This document shows positions 17,158 through 25,645 of a stretch of 64,000 nucleotides of DNA, piece by piece; the first letter of the stretch is position 1; the number at the start of each line of letters is the position of its first letter. The notes under the pieces were generated by a model. That model was not told where the DNA came from, did no database searches, and was given only the letters and a program-made list of their open reading frames with translations. A program made the translations under genes and the position numbers. Source of the DNA: a bacterium D16-56 (lineage in GTDB: Bacteria; Bacillota; Clostridia; Lachnospirales; Lachnospiraceae); the NCBI GenBank assembly GCA_003611875.1, contig RAYY01000001.1, positions 124,001 through 188,000 on the forward strand, in the 5' to 3' direction.

Positions 17158-17814
17158 CTACATATCTAACATTACTAAATAGCTATCTAACTTTTTATTT
17201 ACATACTCTGCAAACAGCTTTTCCATTGCACCAAGATTATGCTTTACATGATATTCATCAAACGCATTATAATAAGGAATCCGATCTGTAAACTTAATGT
17301 CAATTGGCGGATATCCAGCTTTCATCAATTCTAAATTCACAAGCAGCCTTCCTGTTCTGCCATTTCCAACAATAAAAGGGTGAATCCCCTCGAATTCGAT
17401 ATGAAACCGTGCAAGCCGAGTAACGATATACTCCGCACTGTTTCTATAAGCCTCCAGCAACTGTTCCATTTTAGGCTGGATCAAATATGGCTGAACTGGT
17501 TCATGTTTCGCACCCATAATTCTGACAGGTACTCCTCTGTAAACCCCACGGTCCTCCCGTTTATCCGCCAATACAAGATAATGAATCTGCTTGATGATTC
17601 TCTCCGATAAAGGCATCTGCTCTTTTACCAAATCCCGCACAAAATCAAATGCCTCTTTATGCCCGACTGCCTCAATATGGTCTTTTAACGGTTTCCTGTC
17701 AATTGTAAGACCACGCAAAACCATATCCGTCTCACGCAGAGTCAGGGTATTTCCCTCAATCGCATTGGAATGATAGGTATACTCGACAATAAACTCCTCT
17801 GCCAGACGTTCCAA
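17158..17814 (-). CDS. Fic family protein (AMP-transferase fold), possibly 5' truncated
   Basis: The Fic core motif HPFIVGNGRTGR is intact, so nucleotidyl transfer (usually AMPylation of a target protein) is plausible. The N-terminal YTYHSNAIEGNTLTL carries the S-x-x-x-E-[GN] inhibitory helix of class II Fic proteins. The best available start is a TTG at 17812-17814. The frame stays open upstream through EIRELDSRRLLTEGELERLA with no ATG, where homologues usually have some 20-30 more residues. The 5' end was probably lost in a rearrangement near 17880. No antitoxin-like gene is adjacent. Confidence 0.8.
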   Translation of the reverse strand: MERLAEEFIVEYTYHSNAIEGNTLTLRETDMVLRGLTIDRKPLKDHIEAVGHKEAFDFVRDLVKEQMPLSERIIKQIHYLVLADKREDRGVYRGVPVRIMGAKHEPVQPYLIQPKMEQLLEAYRNSAEYIVTRLARFHIEFEGIHPFIVGNGRTGRLLVNLELMKAGYPPIDIKFTDRIPYYNAFDEYHVKHNLGAMEKLFAEYVNKKLDSYLVMLDM

Positions 17815-18037
17815 TTCCCCTTCTGTCAGCAGGCGTCTGCTATCCAGTTCTCTTATTTCATCCAGACCTCCACTGTGGAAATGTATAGCCAGTGGGCAGC
17901 GGATGGGAAAAAATCAAACCAGCTTCTATGTGCCGGTGTAAACGGCTTCGTGGAATGCAATGCCCCAATCTGCCGGAACGCCGGGGATACCTGCCTTGTT
18001 GGGCTGTGGCTTATCGGGGATATACAGCCGATGGAAT

Positions 18038-18397
18038 CTATTTCTTGTTCATGAAATCCCAATATGCCTGCATACTGTACTGGTAATATGCCGCCGCTTT
18101 TTTCTGGCTCAGCAGCTTCATATCGCTGATCTGTTTCTGGAACATATCCATGAAATATATCCTATCGTTCAATCCCATCATACCTGTTCCCGGTGGAAGT
18201 GATGTAAGCCCTCCATTCTTGTCTGCCCCCATATAGGATTCCAATGCAGTCATTTCCACTAATGAAACGTTCCGGGTAACCGACGCATTGTTTACTTGTT
18301 CTGCAAAGCTCCTTCCTGCCGCATTCTGCTGTGCCTTTCTCGATCCCTGCCATGCCGGATATCCTGTTGTTCCTATTCCATTTACACCCAGCTCCAA
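18038..18397 (-). CDS. Unknown small protein, 119 aa
   Basis: A TTG start (18395-18397) follows GGAGG by six bases. The product reads LELGVNGIGTTGYPAWQG at the start and has a middle Gly/Pro loop (SLPPGTGMMGLNDRIYFMDM) and a helical end (AYYQYSMQAYWDFMNKK). No signal peptide or membrane segment. It precedes no gene on the same strand, but lies about 170 bases downstream of the 220-aa unknown gene and is likely its partner. I do not recognise a function. Confidence 0.6.
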   Translation of the reverse strand: MELGVNGIGTTGYPAWQGSRKAQQNAAGRSFAEQVNNASVTRNVSLVEMTALESYMGADKNGGLTSLPPGTGMMGLNDRIYFMDMFQKQISDMKLLSQKKAAAYYQYSMQAYWDFMNKK

Positions 18398-18567
18398 ATA
18401 TCCTCCATTATTTTTTATTACTGCAGCTCCTCTGTCGTTCAGAGCCGCATCCGCTCCCTCGTAATAAGTCCGAGCGGTTCATTGCCTTATAAATACACTC
18501 CAACCCAACTTCCGGGCAGACCGCAGAGGCAAAGCATTATGCTCCTCTGCGGAATAGGGTGTACAGA

Positions 18568-19230
18568 TTATATCTTTATATCCAGTGTGCTGCCCGAAGA
18601 TGATTTTTTCACAAGAGAGCCGCCTGACTTCACAAGCGAATTATCAATGGACTCTCTTGTGATTCCGTCCAAAGCCCCGGACGGAATCAGCTTTCCCGGC
18701 TCCCATTTCGGATCAACAGCCTTCACCGCATCAACAAATGCCTGTGTATATGCCCGCTCATACTGCCTTAATGTATTCCCTGCTGCCAGTCTGTCATTCT
18801 TATCCATTTTCCGATACAGATTCAAATATACATCTGAACGCCTTGTAGTGTCTCCATTGCCTACACCGTTTTCCTGCAGAAACTCTTTCTTGGTCAGTTC
18901 AAACATCTCATCCCTGCTACTCTCCGGTATATCAATGATTCTATTCTTTTCTGCACGGTTTTTCTCTGTTACAACCAGACCTGCCAAACCCGTAACAGGA
19001 CTGATATAGTCGCCATCCTTATCATAACGGCTCATTCTGTTTTTGATTGCCTGAATATTTGTGTACCCAACACCAGAACACGCCGCCGACATGCTTTTCA
19101 TTACTGCCTGATACTGTTTGCTGTTCGTATCAATGCCAGCCCTTTTCAGTATATCCTTACCGCCCTTGCTGTTTATGGGCATTCCCGATATCTGCTGGAA
19201 TCTGTTACTGAAATCCCTGATCATAAGCAT
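18568..19230 (-). CDS. Unknown 220-aa protein, paralogue of the gene at 25646-26338
   Basis: The start is the ATG at 19228-19230, eight bases after AGGAGG; the longer frame lacks a site. The N-terminus reads MLMIRDFSNRFQQISGMP and the C-terminal half has YERAYTQAFVDAVKAVDPKW followed by EPGKLIPSGALDGI. The pattern of a helix, then A-[VT]-x-x-DP-x-W-x-x-G-x-x-I, recurs in the 230-aa protein at 25646-26338. The two are diverged paralogues flanking the remnant-rich segment. It may match a domain of unknown function of the DUF3879 kind, but I am unsure. Confidence 0.65.
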   Translation of the reverse strand: MLMIRDFSNRFQQISGMPINSKGGKDILKRAGIDTNSKQYQAVMKSMSAACSGVGYTNIQAIKNRMSRYDKDGDYISPVTGLAGLVVTEKNRAEKNRIIDIPESSRDEMFELTKKEFLQENGVGNGDTTRRSDVYLNLYRKMDKNDRLAAGNTLRQYERAYTQAFVDAVKAVDPKWEPGKLIPSGALDGITRESIDNSLVKSGGSLVKKSSSGSTLDIKI

Positions 19231-19384
19231 ATCCTTTACCTCCTCTACCATTAAAATATTTTTTATGCCTGTTTTGTCATACACATATAATTTACCGCTT
19301 CATAAAATCCATCGGCAGATACGTCTACATTTCAAACCCTGATTGCACCAAGTGACTATAAATTGCACGAAATAACCATAAAGT

Positions 19385-19665
19385 TTATAACATCACCACC
19401 ACTTGGAACCTTTCCTTATCGCATAAGACTGCAAAATCCCCGCCGTATTTATCCGCCACGGCTTTCACGTTCATAAAGCCGATGCCGTGCATCCCTCCAC
19501 TGAAATCCAGCATAACGCCGTCCGTGACCTTCACTTTCTCAGTCACGGGTTCTTTACGGAAAAGATCAGCTTCCCATCTTCTTGCACCAGCTTGATGTCT
19601 ATGACAGCTTTCTGCCCCGCCTTTACAACCTTCACGCACTCATAAAATGTCTGATTGATAATATG
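19385..19665 (-). pseudogene. C-terminal GHKL fragment of a sensor histidine kinase, frameshifted
   Basis: Conceptual translation gives INQTFYECVKVVKAGQKAVI and KLVQEDGKLIFSVKNP, then a one-base frame change to VTEKVKVTDGVMLDFSGG, HGIGFMNVKAVADKYGGDF and a short terminal strand. This is the N-box/G-box end of an AgrC/LytS-type GHKL ATPase domain. The HisKA-like part and membrane domain are absent here. A matching N-terminal-type fragment lies at 26545-26778 on the same strand. Confidence 0.7.
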
Positions 19666-19683
19666 CACCCATAAAGCTATTTC

Positions 19684-20163
19684 TTACTCAAACTCACCAA
19701 CAATACTACCTTTTTGGATGATATGCCTTTCAGCCTTTTTCAAAATATTTCTTTTCATAGAGTTGGCACTCATATTTATTTCACAATCCAAGGAATAGAC
19801 TGTAAAACGGTAAGTATGCTTTTTCCCTTTCGGCGGCTTCGGTCCCGCATAACGGTGCAGGCCATATCCTATCCCCTGGCTGGCATTCCCTAGCGCTGGC
19901 ACTGTCTTACCAGCAGGAATATTTTTCTTTATTCTGTCAGCAGCAGGGATGTTCCAAATAATCCAATGCGTAAAATCCTTAATGGGGTGTGATAAATCCT
20001 CCAATGTAACAGCGAGAGTTTTCGCATTCGGTGATAGGTTCTTAATTATAAATTCCGGCGATATGTCCTGCCCCCGCCCGGTATATTCAATAGGAAATTT
20101 GCTTCCGTCATCCATGCCAATGCACTCAAATTCCAAAACAGTGTTATCCATAATTTCCTGCAT
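19684..20163 (-). CDS. YbhB/YbcL family (PEBP) protein
   Basis: 159 aa. It is a phosphatidylethanolamine-binding-protein fold: the conserved DxxxP and HWIIWNIPA segments (DLSHPIKDFTHWIIWNIPA) and GPKPPKGKKHTYRFTVYSLD form the ligand pocket. Bacterial members are called Raf-kinase-inhibitor-like, but their role is not settled. The ATG at 20161-20163 overlaps the TGA of the TetR gene (TGATG) and shares its GGGAGGA site, so the two are translationally coupled and presumably co-regulated. Confidence 0.88.
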   Translation of the reverse strand: MQEIMDNTVLEFECIGMDDGSKFPIEYTGRGQDISPEFIIKNLSPNAKTLAVTLEDLSHPIKDFTHWIIWNIPAADRIKKNIPAGKTVPALGNASQGIGYGLHRYAGPKPPKGKKHTYRFTVYSLDCEINMSANSMKRNILKKAERHIIQKGSIVGEFE

Positions 20164-20741
20164 CACCTGTCCTCCCCTCTATACTCATTCTTTAATGACC
20201 GAATCAATGTTTCTGCCATATAGGAATAACTTTCGTCAGCATCTACCATCGTTCCAAAAAATCCTGCTTCCTCCAAAGTAATAAATCCATGCATGGCGCT
20301 GCGTATTGTCCGGCTAAAATGAATGATATCCTTTTCTGATAAACCGCAGGCTTCCAATACAGGATATAAACTGTGTACAAGGGTTTGCCCTTTTTCAATT
20401 AAATCGGAACCTCCTGTAGACGGAATTTTGACTATTGTTTTATATAATTCTGGATTCTCCTTTGCAAATCTCCGATATCCTATTGCTATATGGTAAAGCG
20501 TATCAAAGGACGATTCACATTCTGTTCCGCTATATAGCTGTCCTGCCATCCTTTCAAATGCAAGCTGCCCGATATTAGAAGTCAGCTCTGACAGACTGCT
20601 GATGTGATTATATAGAGATGCCGTTTTCACGCCTAATCTATCCGACAGTTCCCGAAGCGAAAACTGGTCAAATCCCTTTTCGGCAATAAGCTTGGCAGCG
20701 GCTTCCACAATACGGTCTGTATTCAGCCCTTTTCTTTCCAC
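20163..20741 (-). CDS. TetR/AcrR family transcriptional regulator
   Basis: The N-terminal helix-turn-helix spans about residues 5-50 (FSLRELSDRLGVKTASLYNH), followed by an all-helical ligand domain of the TetR_C_33 type. GTG at 20739-20741 is preceded by AAGGTGA and is preferred; an ATG at 20754-20756 lies inside an operator palindrome and has no ribosome-binding site. Two palindromes directly upstream make autoregulation likely. It forms an operon with the YbhB-like gene. Confidence 0.88.
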   Translation of the reverse strand: MERKGLNTDRIVEAAAKLIAEKGFDQFSLRELSDRLGVKTASLYNHISSLSELTSNIGQLAFERMAGQLYSGTECESSFDTLYHIAIGYRRFAKENPELYKTIVKIPSTGGSDLIEKGQTLVHSLYPVLEACGLSEKDIIHFSRTIRSAMHGFITLEEAGFFGTMVDADESYSYMAETLIRSLKNEYRGEDR

Positions 20742-20754
20742 AGAAATCACCTTC

Positions 20755-20799
20755 ATAACTAATAGTATTAGTTATATTATAAACTAATGGTGTTAGTTT
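20755..20799. promoter_or_regulatory. Twin TetR-type operators
   Basis: A perfect 21-bp palindrome at 20755-20775 (half-site ATAACTAATA, centre G) and a second at 20781-20799 (AAACTAA-TGGTG-TTAGTTT) share the ACTAAT half-site. Their centres are 25 bases apart. They lie immediately upstream of the TetR gene, so autorepression of the TetR-YbhB operon is the natural reading. Confidence 0.75.
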
Positions 20800-20854
20800 T
20801 TCAATTCTTTTTGCCAGAAACAAGATATTTTTCACCCATTCATCACACCAAATT

Positions 20855-21165
20855 GTAAGCGACGAATAACAGACCGGATTGCAATCCTCCGTCGGGCATA
20901 GGATAATTGTATCTATCAGAAAGATTCTCTCAGGACAAGTCTCGTTATCATACGGTTTCTGCTCCGTTTCATCGGTGCTGCCGTTTACTGTCTTCCCAAT
21001 ACAATACGATGGAGGTAACATATGATGCAGCATCCCCGCCGCGCCAGCCAGGATTGGCTGGCGCTTATCAACAGCTGCCGCACAAGCGGTATGACGATTA
21101 CAGCCTGGTACCAGGCAAACACGGTCCCGAAAGGTTCTCATGAGTCTGCTGTGCCTAAAGGGTAA
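20855..21165 (+). mobile_element. IS66-family left end with 5' fragment of the TnpA-like gene
   Basis: GTAAGCGACGAATAACAGAC at 20855 looks like an IS66 terminal inverted repeat. From the ATG at 21022 (GGAGG upstream) the frame reads RRASQDWLALINSCRTSGMT and ITAWYQANTV, which matches the small IS66 accessory protein TnpA. Similarity ends near 21125 and the frame stops at 21165 inside a sigma-like remnant of opposite strand. The rest of the element is missing. Confidence 0.7.
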
Positions 21166-21320
21166 AACTTTTCTTCTGTGAGGTATTCAAGGGATATTTC
21201 TTTTTGCCGCCGTCTGCTCCTGTCACGCCATGCATTGATAGCCGCAAATCGTATGACAGTCTTGCAAAAGCCATTGAAAATATACATGATGTGTTCCCTG
21301 TATGCTTCTGCATAAGGCAT
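21138..21320 (-). pseudogene. Truncated sigma-70-like HTH gene of a conjugative element
   Basis: The ATG at 21318-21320 follows AAAGGGGG. The product starts MPYAEAYREHIMYIFNGFCK and continues TVIRFAAINAWRDRSRRRQK and EISLEYLTEEKFYPLGT. This is the conserved N-terminal half of the small sigma-70-like regulators found in Tn916-type and other Firmicutes conjugative transposons. It is cut after about 60 residues, where IS66 sequence begins, so region 4 is missing. Confidence 0.7.
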
Positions 21321-21522
21321 AAATAATTTCCCCCTTTCTCCCACATGGGGCAGTGTATGGTCAGCAGTTGCACTTATAATTCAAAGAAACAACATGATTT
21401 CCTGTTGTTTCTTGATTATCTATCAAAGACTAAATGAGCTATTAATGGCGGGCGCATTCTGTCTATTTTCTGATTATTAACTGGTTCAATTAATTCTGCT
21501 ATTTTTAAAGATAGAATAAAAA

Positions 21523-22005
21523 TCATAAATTCAATCTCATGTATATCGATGTACTCATAGGACTATTGTTGTAACAATCTATGGTGTAAAAACCAAATTG
21601 TTCATATATATGAATTGCTTTTTCTAAAAAGGGAAGGGTATCTAACAACATATACGAATAACCAATTTCCTTTGCGTCTGTTATAATTTTTTGTACAAGA
21701 AGTTTACCAATATTTTTTCCTCTAAATTGTGGTCTTACATAAAGACGTTTCATTTCACAATTCTTTTTGTCTATATTTTTCAATCCAATACAACCTGCAG
21801 CTTCTCCGTTATAATAAGCTAAATATAATCTTCCGGATGGCATACCATATTTTTCTTGTAAATGATTTATTTCTTCTTCATAATGCTGAATATCAAGATA
21901 ATTTTGAAATGAACTATCATTAATTATTAGCATATTTGTATATTCTGAAAATAGCGCATTTATTTCTTGTGTATGCACATAGGCTAAAACAATTTCGATA
22001 TTCAT
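21523..22005 (-). CDS. GNAT family N-acetyltransferase
   Basis: 160 aa from the ATG at 22003-22005 with GGGAGGAA upstream. The acetyl-CoA loop is seen as VRPQFRGKNIGKLLVQKII (Q/RxxGxG/A), followed by the terminal strand YEQFGFYTID. The substrate is unknown. It is AT-rich relative to the flanking housekeeping genes and starts 24 bases after the MarR gene's stop, so it is likely the MarR target and part of the same operon. Confidence 0.88.
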   Translation of the reverse strand: MNIEIVLAYVHTQEINALFSEYTNMLIINDSSFQNYLDIQHYEEEINHLQEKYGMPSGRLYLAYYNGEAAGCIGLKNIDKKNCEMKRLYVRPQFRGKNIGKLLVQKIITDAKEIGYSYMLLDTLPFLEKAIHIYEQFGFYTIDCYNNSPMSTSIYMRLNL

Positions 22006-22028
22006 AACAGTTCCTCCCAAAGTCAAAT

Positions 22029-22466
22029 TCACCTTTCGTCATTTTTACGCAATATGCTTTCAATCAATACCATTGCCTCACATAACCTATCACAATCTTT
22101 TTTATCCATATTTTTTAATTTTTCATAAATCTGTTTATCACCATTCCAGTCTATTTTTTTCGCTTCTTCCTTTCCCGTGTTTGTTAAATATAATTTCTTA
22201 ATTCCCTTGCTCCCCGAAACAAGTTTTCTCGTTATTAACCTTTTTTTTTCAAGTTTTGCAAGTATTCTACTCACATAGCTTTTGTCCATATTTAGATGCT
22301 CACATAATTCAGTGGCATTTATCCCTTGGATAGTATATATTTCAAATAGCACTCTCGATTCAGGCCATGAGAAATTTGTCCCTAAATAGCCTTTATTCAT
22401 GACATCTAACCATACAGTGTAGTATCGGTTAAACTGTCGTATTTTTTTTATCAAATCTTCATTCAA
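22029..22466 (-). CDS. MarR family transcriptional regulator
   Basis: 145 aa with a TTG start seven bases after GGAGG (the nearby ATG is out of frame). The winged-helix domain is clear: INATELCEHLNMDKSYVSRI forms the HTH and the KKRLITRKL segment leads to the wing. Two symmetric operators lie directly upstream. It co-transcribes the GNAT gene. AT-rich base use suggests transfer as a unit. Confidence 0.88.
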   Translation of the reverse strand: MNEDLIKKIRQFNRYYTVWLDVMNKGYLGTNFSWPESRVLFEIYTIQGINATELCEHLNMDKSYVSRILAKLEKKRLITRKLVSGSKGIKKLYLTNTGKEEAKKIDWNGDKQIYEKLKNMDKKDCDRLCEAMVLIESILRKNDER

Positions 22467-22481
22467 TGTTTTACCTCCCCT

Positions 22482-22538
22482 ATATGAGTTGACTTTATCA
22501 ACTCATATTATAGCTTCATGTGTTGATAAAGTCAACTC
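22482..22538. promoter_or_regulatory. Paired MarR-type operators
   Basis: A palindrome at 22482-22508 has 11-base arms (ATATGAGTTGA / TCAACTCATAT) around CTTTA. A second site, GTTGATAAAGTCAAC, follows at 22522-22536. GAGTTGACTTTATCAAC (22486-22502) and GTTGATAAAGTCAACTC (22522-22538) are exact reverse complements, so the whole region could form a cruciform or bind two dimers. Confidence 0.75.
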
Positions 22539-22616
22539 AATTATATTCTCACAGAATAGAAATGAGAGGAATTCCGTAACAGTCGGCATTTGTGGGAAAA
22601 TCCAAAAGTTTAGATT

Positions 22617-23171
22617 TTACCACAATGCTTGTCTTTTGGTCCTTGGTTCGGAATAGTGTGGTGCTGGCGGGATGATCGCCTCGTGGTTCCCTTCCACATA
22701 ATACTGCGGTATCTCCCCCTGGTTCTTTTTCCGCTTTTTCGTAAGGAAATCCGCCGTGTACTGCTTCTGCAGGAGCACATCCCCTTTGTACTTCTCGCTG
22801 GTGAGGATGCTCTTGACGGAACTCTGGTGCCAGGTGTCTTTCCCCGCAGGACTCTTGATGCCAAACCCCGTCAGCTTCTTGCCGATGGCATAAGGGCTCA
22901 GTCCCTGCAGGAAAAGCTGGTATATCAGCTTTACCGTCCCCGCCTGTTCCGAGTCCACTTTCAGGCTGCCGTCCTCCCCCTTCTCATATCCGAGGAAGGT
23001 GCTGTAGGCAAAGCTGCCTTTGCCGTCCGCAAACTGCTTCCGCTTGCCCCAAGTGGTGTTCTCTGAAATGCTCCTTGACTCCTCCTGAGCAAGGGAACTC
23101 ATGATGGTGATGAGCAGCTCCCCCTTGGAATCCAGCGTGTAGATGTTCTCTTTCTCAAGCACCACTTCCAA
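22617..23171 (-). pseudogene. Middle fragment of a large serine recombinase
   Basis: The frame reads LEKENIYTLDSKGELLITIM, SSLAQEESRSISENTTWGKR, then the recombinase domain YQLFLQGLSPYAIGKKLTGF, ending in a short unrelated tail. This is the post-catalytic part of a resolvase/integrase-type large serine recombinase. The N-terminal catalytic domain with the active Ser and the C-terminal coiled coil are gone. Upstream sequence (23172-23354) has an open frame of no recognisable family. It is part of the mobile-element debris between 16 and 27 kb. Confidence 0.75.
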
Positions 23172-23462
23172 TCATTTATAGGGTTTCCTATCGTCTGGAA
23201 ATCCCCGTTTCATGCAGTTTCGTGGCACTCCAAGATGTGTTTCGTTCCGCTTCGTACCGGCTTGTTTTGGGGATTTAAACAACCAATAAACACCGAGGTT
23301 CCCGTCATTCTGTACACGTTGTCCCTTGACGGTCTGGATAGTCGGAACGGACATAAAATACTGATTGCTTGTGGCTAAAAGATATACTTTACTTTTGATG
23401 CAAAAAGGACTATAATGAATCCCGTTGTAACAGATTACACTTTGGAGAGGAGACTAGTTAAA

Positions 23463-24188
23463 ATGAAAAAATTATGTTTATTAGTATTTATGACCACGAT
23501 ATTATGTCTAACCGCTTGTGGAACAGATAAAAAGGATGAAACATTGGAAAGCAGCAGCTCTATTCTTCAAACTGAAACAACAACAAATACAGAAAAGAAT
23601 CCAGAAGAAACGTCAAACGAAATAGAAACAACCGGTTCTGCGGAGAATGAACAGGAATCACTTCCCAAAAAAGAAACAACCTTTGAACTTACGGAACAGG
23701 GAAAGAATTTTCTGACTCAAATGTGTAAAAAATTGAATGACTTCAATTCCCAAACAGCAAAGGACGAAACATTTTGGCGAGATTTCCTATTTTATTCTTA
23801 CACTGGCGCATATGAAGGCGTAGAAACAGAAACAGTACCTCGTGATGATTTTGATGAAACAGTTGTTAAAATTAGTTTGCAAGAAGCAGAAGCCTATGCA
23901 AAACTGGTGTTTGACGTTGATCTGCCAGATATAAAGCCTTCTTTTGAAGATATGGAACAAGGACAAACCTCTTTCTATTATCAGAATGGTTACTATTACA
24001 TTGGTGTTTCTGATTATCCTGATTACCAATATACATTTGCCGATTATGAGGAATCTGGTGATTCTATTACGGTAAGATATACGATTGATTTTGAGGGCGA
24101 AAGCAATGTTGGTACAGTATGTTTTGGTATCGTGCCAAAAGACAATGAAAACGGTTTTATCATTACTTCTAAAAGCACTGAATTTTAA
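23463..24188 (+). CDS. Hypothetical lipoprotein, 241 aa
   Basis: The start is the ATG at 23463, directly followed by a lipoprotein signal (LLVFMTTILCLTACG, lipidated Cys about residue 19). A Ser/Thr/Glu-rich linker of about 60 residues comes next, then a folded, acidic and Tyr-rich domain (FYYQNGYYYIGVSDYPDYQY). No known domain. The gene is AT-rich and lies between two serine-recombinase fragments, so it probably arrived as cargo of a mobile element. Confidence 0.75.
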   Translation: MKKLCLLVFMTTILCLTACGTDKKDETLESSSSILQTETTTNTEKNPEETSNEIETTGSAENEQESLPKKETTFELTEQGKNFLTQMCKKLNDFNSQTAKDETFWRDFLFYSYTGAYEGVETETVPRDDFDETVVKISLQEAEAYAKLVFDVDLPDIKPSFEDMEQGQTSFYYQNGYYYIGVSDYPDYQYTFADYEESGDSITVRYTIDFEGESNVGTVCFGIVPKDNENGFIITSKSTEF

Positions 24189-24231
24189 TGGGCAAATAAA
24201 AATCAAAACAGGGTGGCCGGGCAGGTTTTGA

Positions 24232-24429
24232 CTATCTCGAACGGTCAAAAAATCTGCCGCTTTCGTCATCGTCAATGTAGTGCCAGATATTGGTCAGTTT
24301 TAACTGTCTGACATGGCTTTCCAGAAATTTCTTCTGGTTCTGTATGGAGCTGCTTTCGCCGCCGTCTCTGTCCTCGTCCCTCACTGATAAGCGGGAGTAA
24401 AGGGCTGTGATTTTGCTGTAATCATTCAT
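24232..24429 (-). pseudogene. N-terminal fragment of a serine recombinase
   Basis: From the ATG at 24427-24429 (AGGAGG upstream) the product reads MNDYSKITALYSRLSVRDED, then SSSIQNQKKFLESHVRQLKL and IDDDESGRFFDRSR. The YSRLS segment carries the catalytic Ser of TnpX/TndX-type recombinases. The frame ends after 65 residues. It comes from a different subfamily than the fragment at 22617-23171, so two recombinases have decayed here. Confidence 0.75.
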
Positions 24430-24544
24430 GTGCATACCCTCCTGTGTCAATCTTAAATTTCATGACAACGCTTCCATTCCCCGGCGACTCTAAACCTGTT
24501 CCATTCAGATTCCGTTCTTCCGAATCCTCCCCGCCTTTTACCGC

Positions 24545-25260
24545 CTATATTTCCGGGCTTCTGACCAAGTAAGTCAGCCAGACTGTATTGTCCTTTAACG
24601 CATGTACCTCTTTCAGCCGAAATCCCACCGATACATCCTTTGACAATAAACCGGTCCGTTCAAACACGGACGCCTGATTTATCTCCCCATCTGCAGCCGG
24701 GGCCAGTACAAGGCTTAACTCATCCACAGCGCCCGCCCGGAGAAAGGACCAGTTTACAATGCCGCCGCCACAAATGATCCGTGTCTTAATGCCAAAGAGC
24801 CGATACAGCTTTTCTCCTGCCAGCTTACAGTCCAGAGCGTCATTTCCTGCAAGAATATAAGAAACCTTCCGTTTTCTCAGATAAGCCCGGTAGGCTATGG
24901 GGTCTGCTCGGTCAGGATCTCAATCACATGAGACACATTCCCTCTTATGGGAAATATCCCGGATTCCCATCCGATCTCTCCTTTTGTATCCACCGAAACG
25001 TAATACAACAGAAACCGGTTATTTGCCACAAAATCCCCTGGCGGAACAAAACTGTCCTCCCCTGGCAGCTCTGGCTTTCTGTGTCCGGTAAACTCTTTCG
25101 TGGTGGTCGTTCCATACAGCCAGGCATTTCCCTTCATCTCCTGGCGAAGACTCCCATACTTAGAGGCTGCTGTCAGGATTGCTCCGTTATCCATGAATGG
25201 CCCTGATATTTTTCCATTTAATGAACTTAATATATGACAAATAGTATACGGTCTGTCCAT
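24545..25260 (-). pseudogene. RibD-C/dihydrofolate reductase-like protein with one frameshift
   Basis: The first frame (25260 to 24895) reads MDRPYTICHILSSLNGKISG through HVIEILTEQ and then stops. The next frame continues DPIAYRAYLRKRKVSYILAG, RIICGGGIVNWSFLRAGAVD and ends YLVRSPEI at 24545. Joined, they form one full-length RibD-C domain protein of about 236 aa (NADPH-binding GGGIVN loop included). A single indel near 24900 breaks it. It overlaps the end of the aldo/keto reductase remnant upstream. Confidence 0.75.
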
Positions 25261-25460
25261 TTTTTCTCCTTTTCAAGATATTTCTTTAATACCTTTTCCT
25301 GAAAATAGGGATGGACCTCGGTCTGTAAAATGGCTGGCTTCACTTCACAAATATCCAGGATTTCTTTGATCTGGTCCACAACATCTGCCTGCTCATAGAA
25401 TGACGGCCACAGCTTGGTTTCCAAAAAGATTTCCTTCCGATCCACCCCTGATTTTTTCAT
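25227..25460 (-). pseudogene. Aldo/keto reductase fragment with internal deletion
   Basis: SGVDRKEIFLETKLWPSFYE is the beta-strand/catalytic-Lys region of AKR proteins. It jumps directly to EILDICEVKPAILQTEVHPY, about 80 residues further on in intact enzymes, then ends. The region with much of the TIM barrel is missing. A dispersed repeat (copy c) lies immediately upstream of its first codon. Confidence 0.7.
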
Positions 25461-25464
25461 GGCA

Positions 25465-25569
25465 CGTCCCGCCGCCGATTAGGCGGCATGAATTCAGGTA
25501 TGTCCCATGTGCCCGCTAGACTTTTATGTGCGGTGGTGTGCCGGCAGCCGGGCGCATGGAGGTTTACTC
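25465..25569 (-). repeat. Dispersed structured repeat, copy c (GCCGCC subtype)
   Basis: Full-length copy. On the minus strand it runs AGTAAACCTCCATGCGCCCG, GCTGCCGGCACACCACCGCA, AAAGTCTAGCGGGCACATGG, and ends with the hairpin GCCGCC-TAATC-GGCGGC. It shares the GCCGCC stem and TAATC loop with copy h, against ATCGCC-TCC-GGCGAT in copies d, e and g. Confidence 0.85.
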
Positions 25570-25645
25570 TGTAAAAATCATATATTTTTTCCCGGTCTTC
25601 CTATATCGATATGGAATCTGTCGGAAGCTGTCATTTCCCCAAGCA

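Noticed and set aside
17853-18062. ORFs on both strands between the Fic gene and the 119-aa gene
   Set aside because: Neither has a credible start signal or recognisable domain; both may be parts of a rearranged fragment.
23172-23354. 60-codon minus-strand ORF that looked like part of a group II intron or recombinase leader
   Set aside because: No domain V-like RNA sequence, no reverse transcriptase and no family resemblance; it joins the recombinase fragment only by a stop codon.
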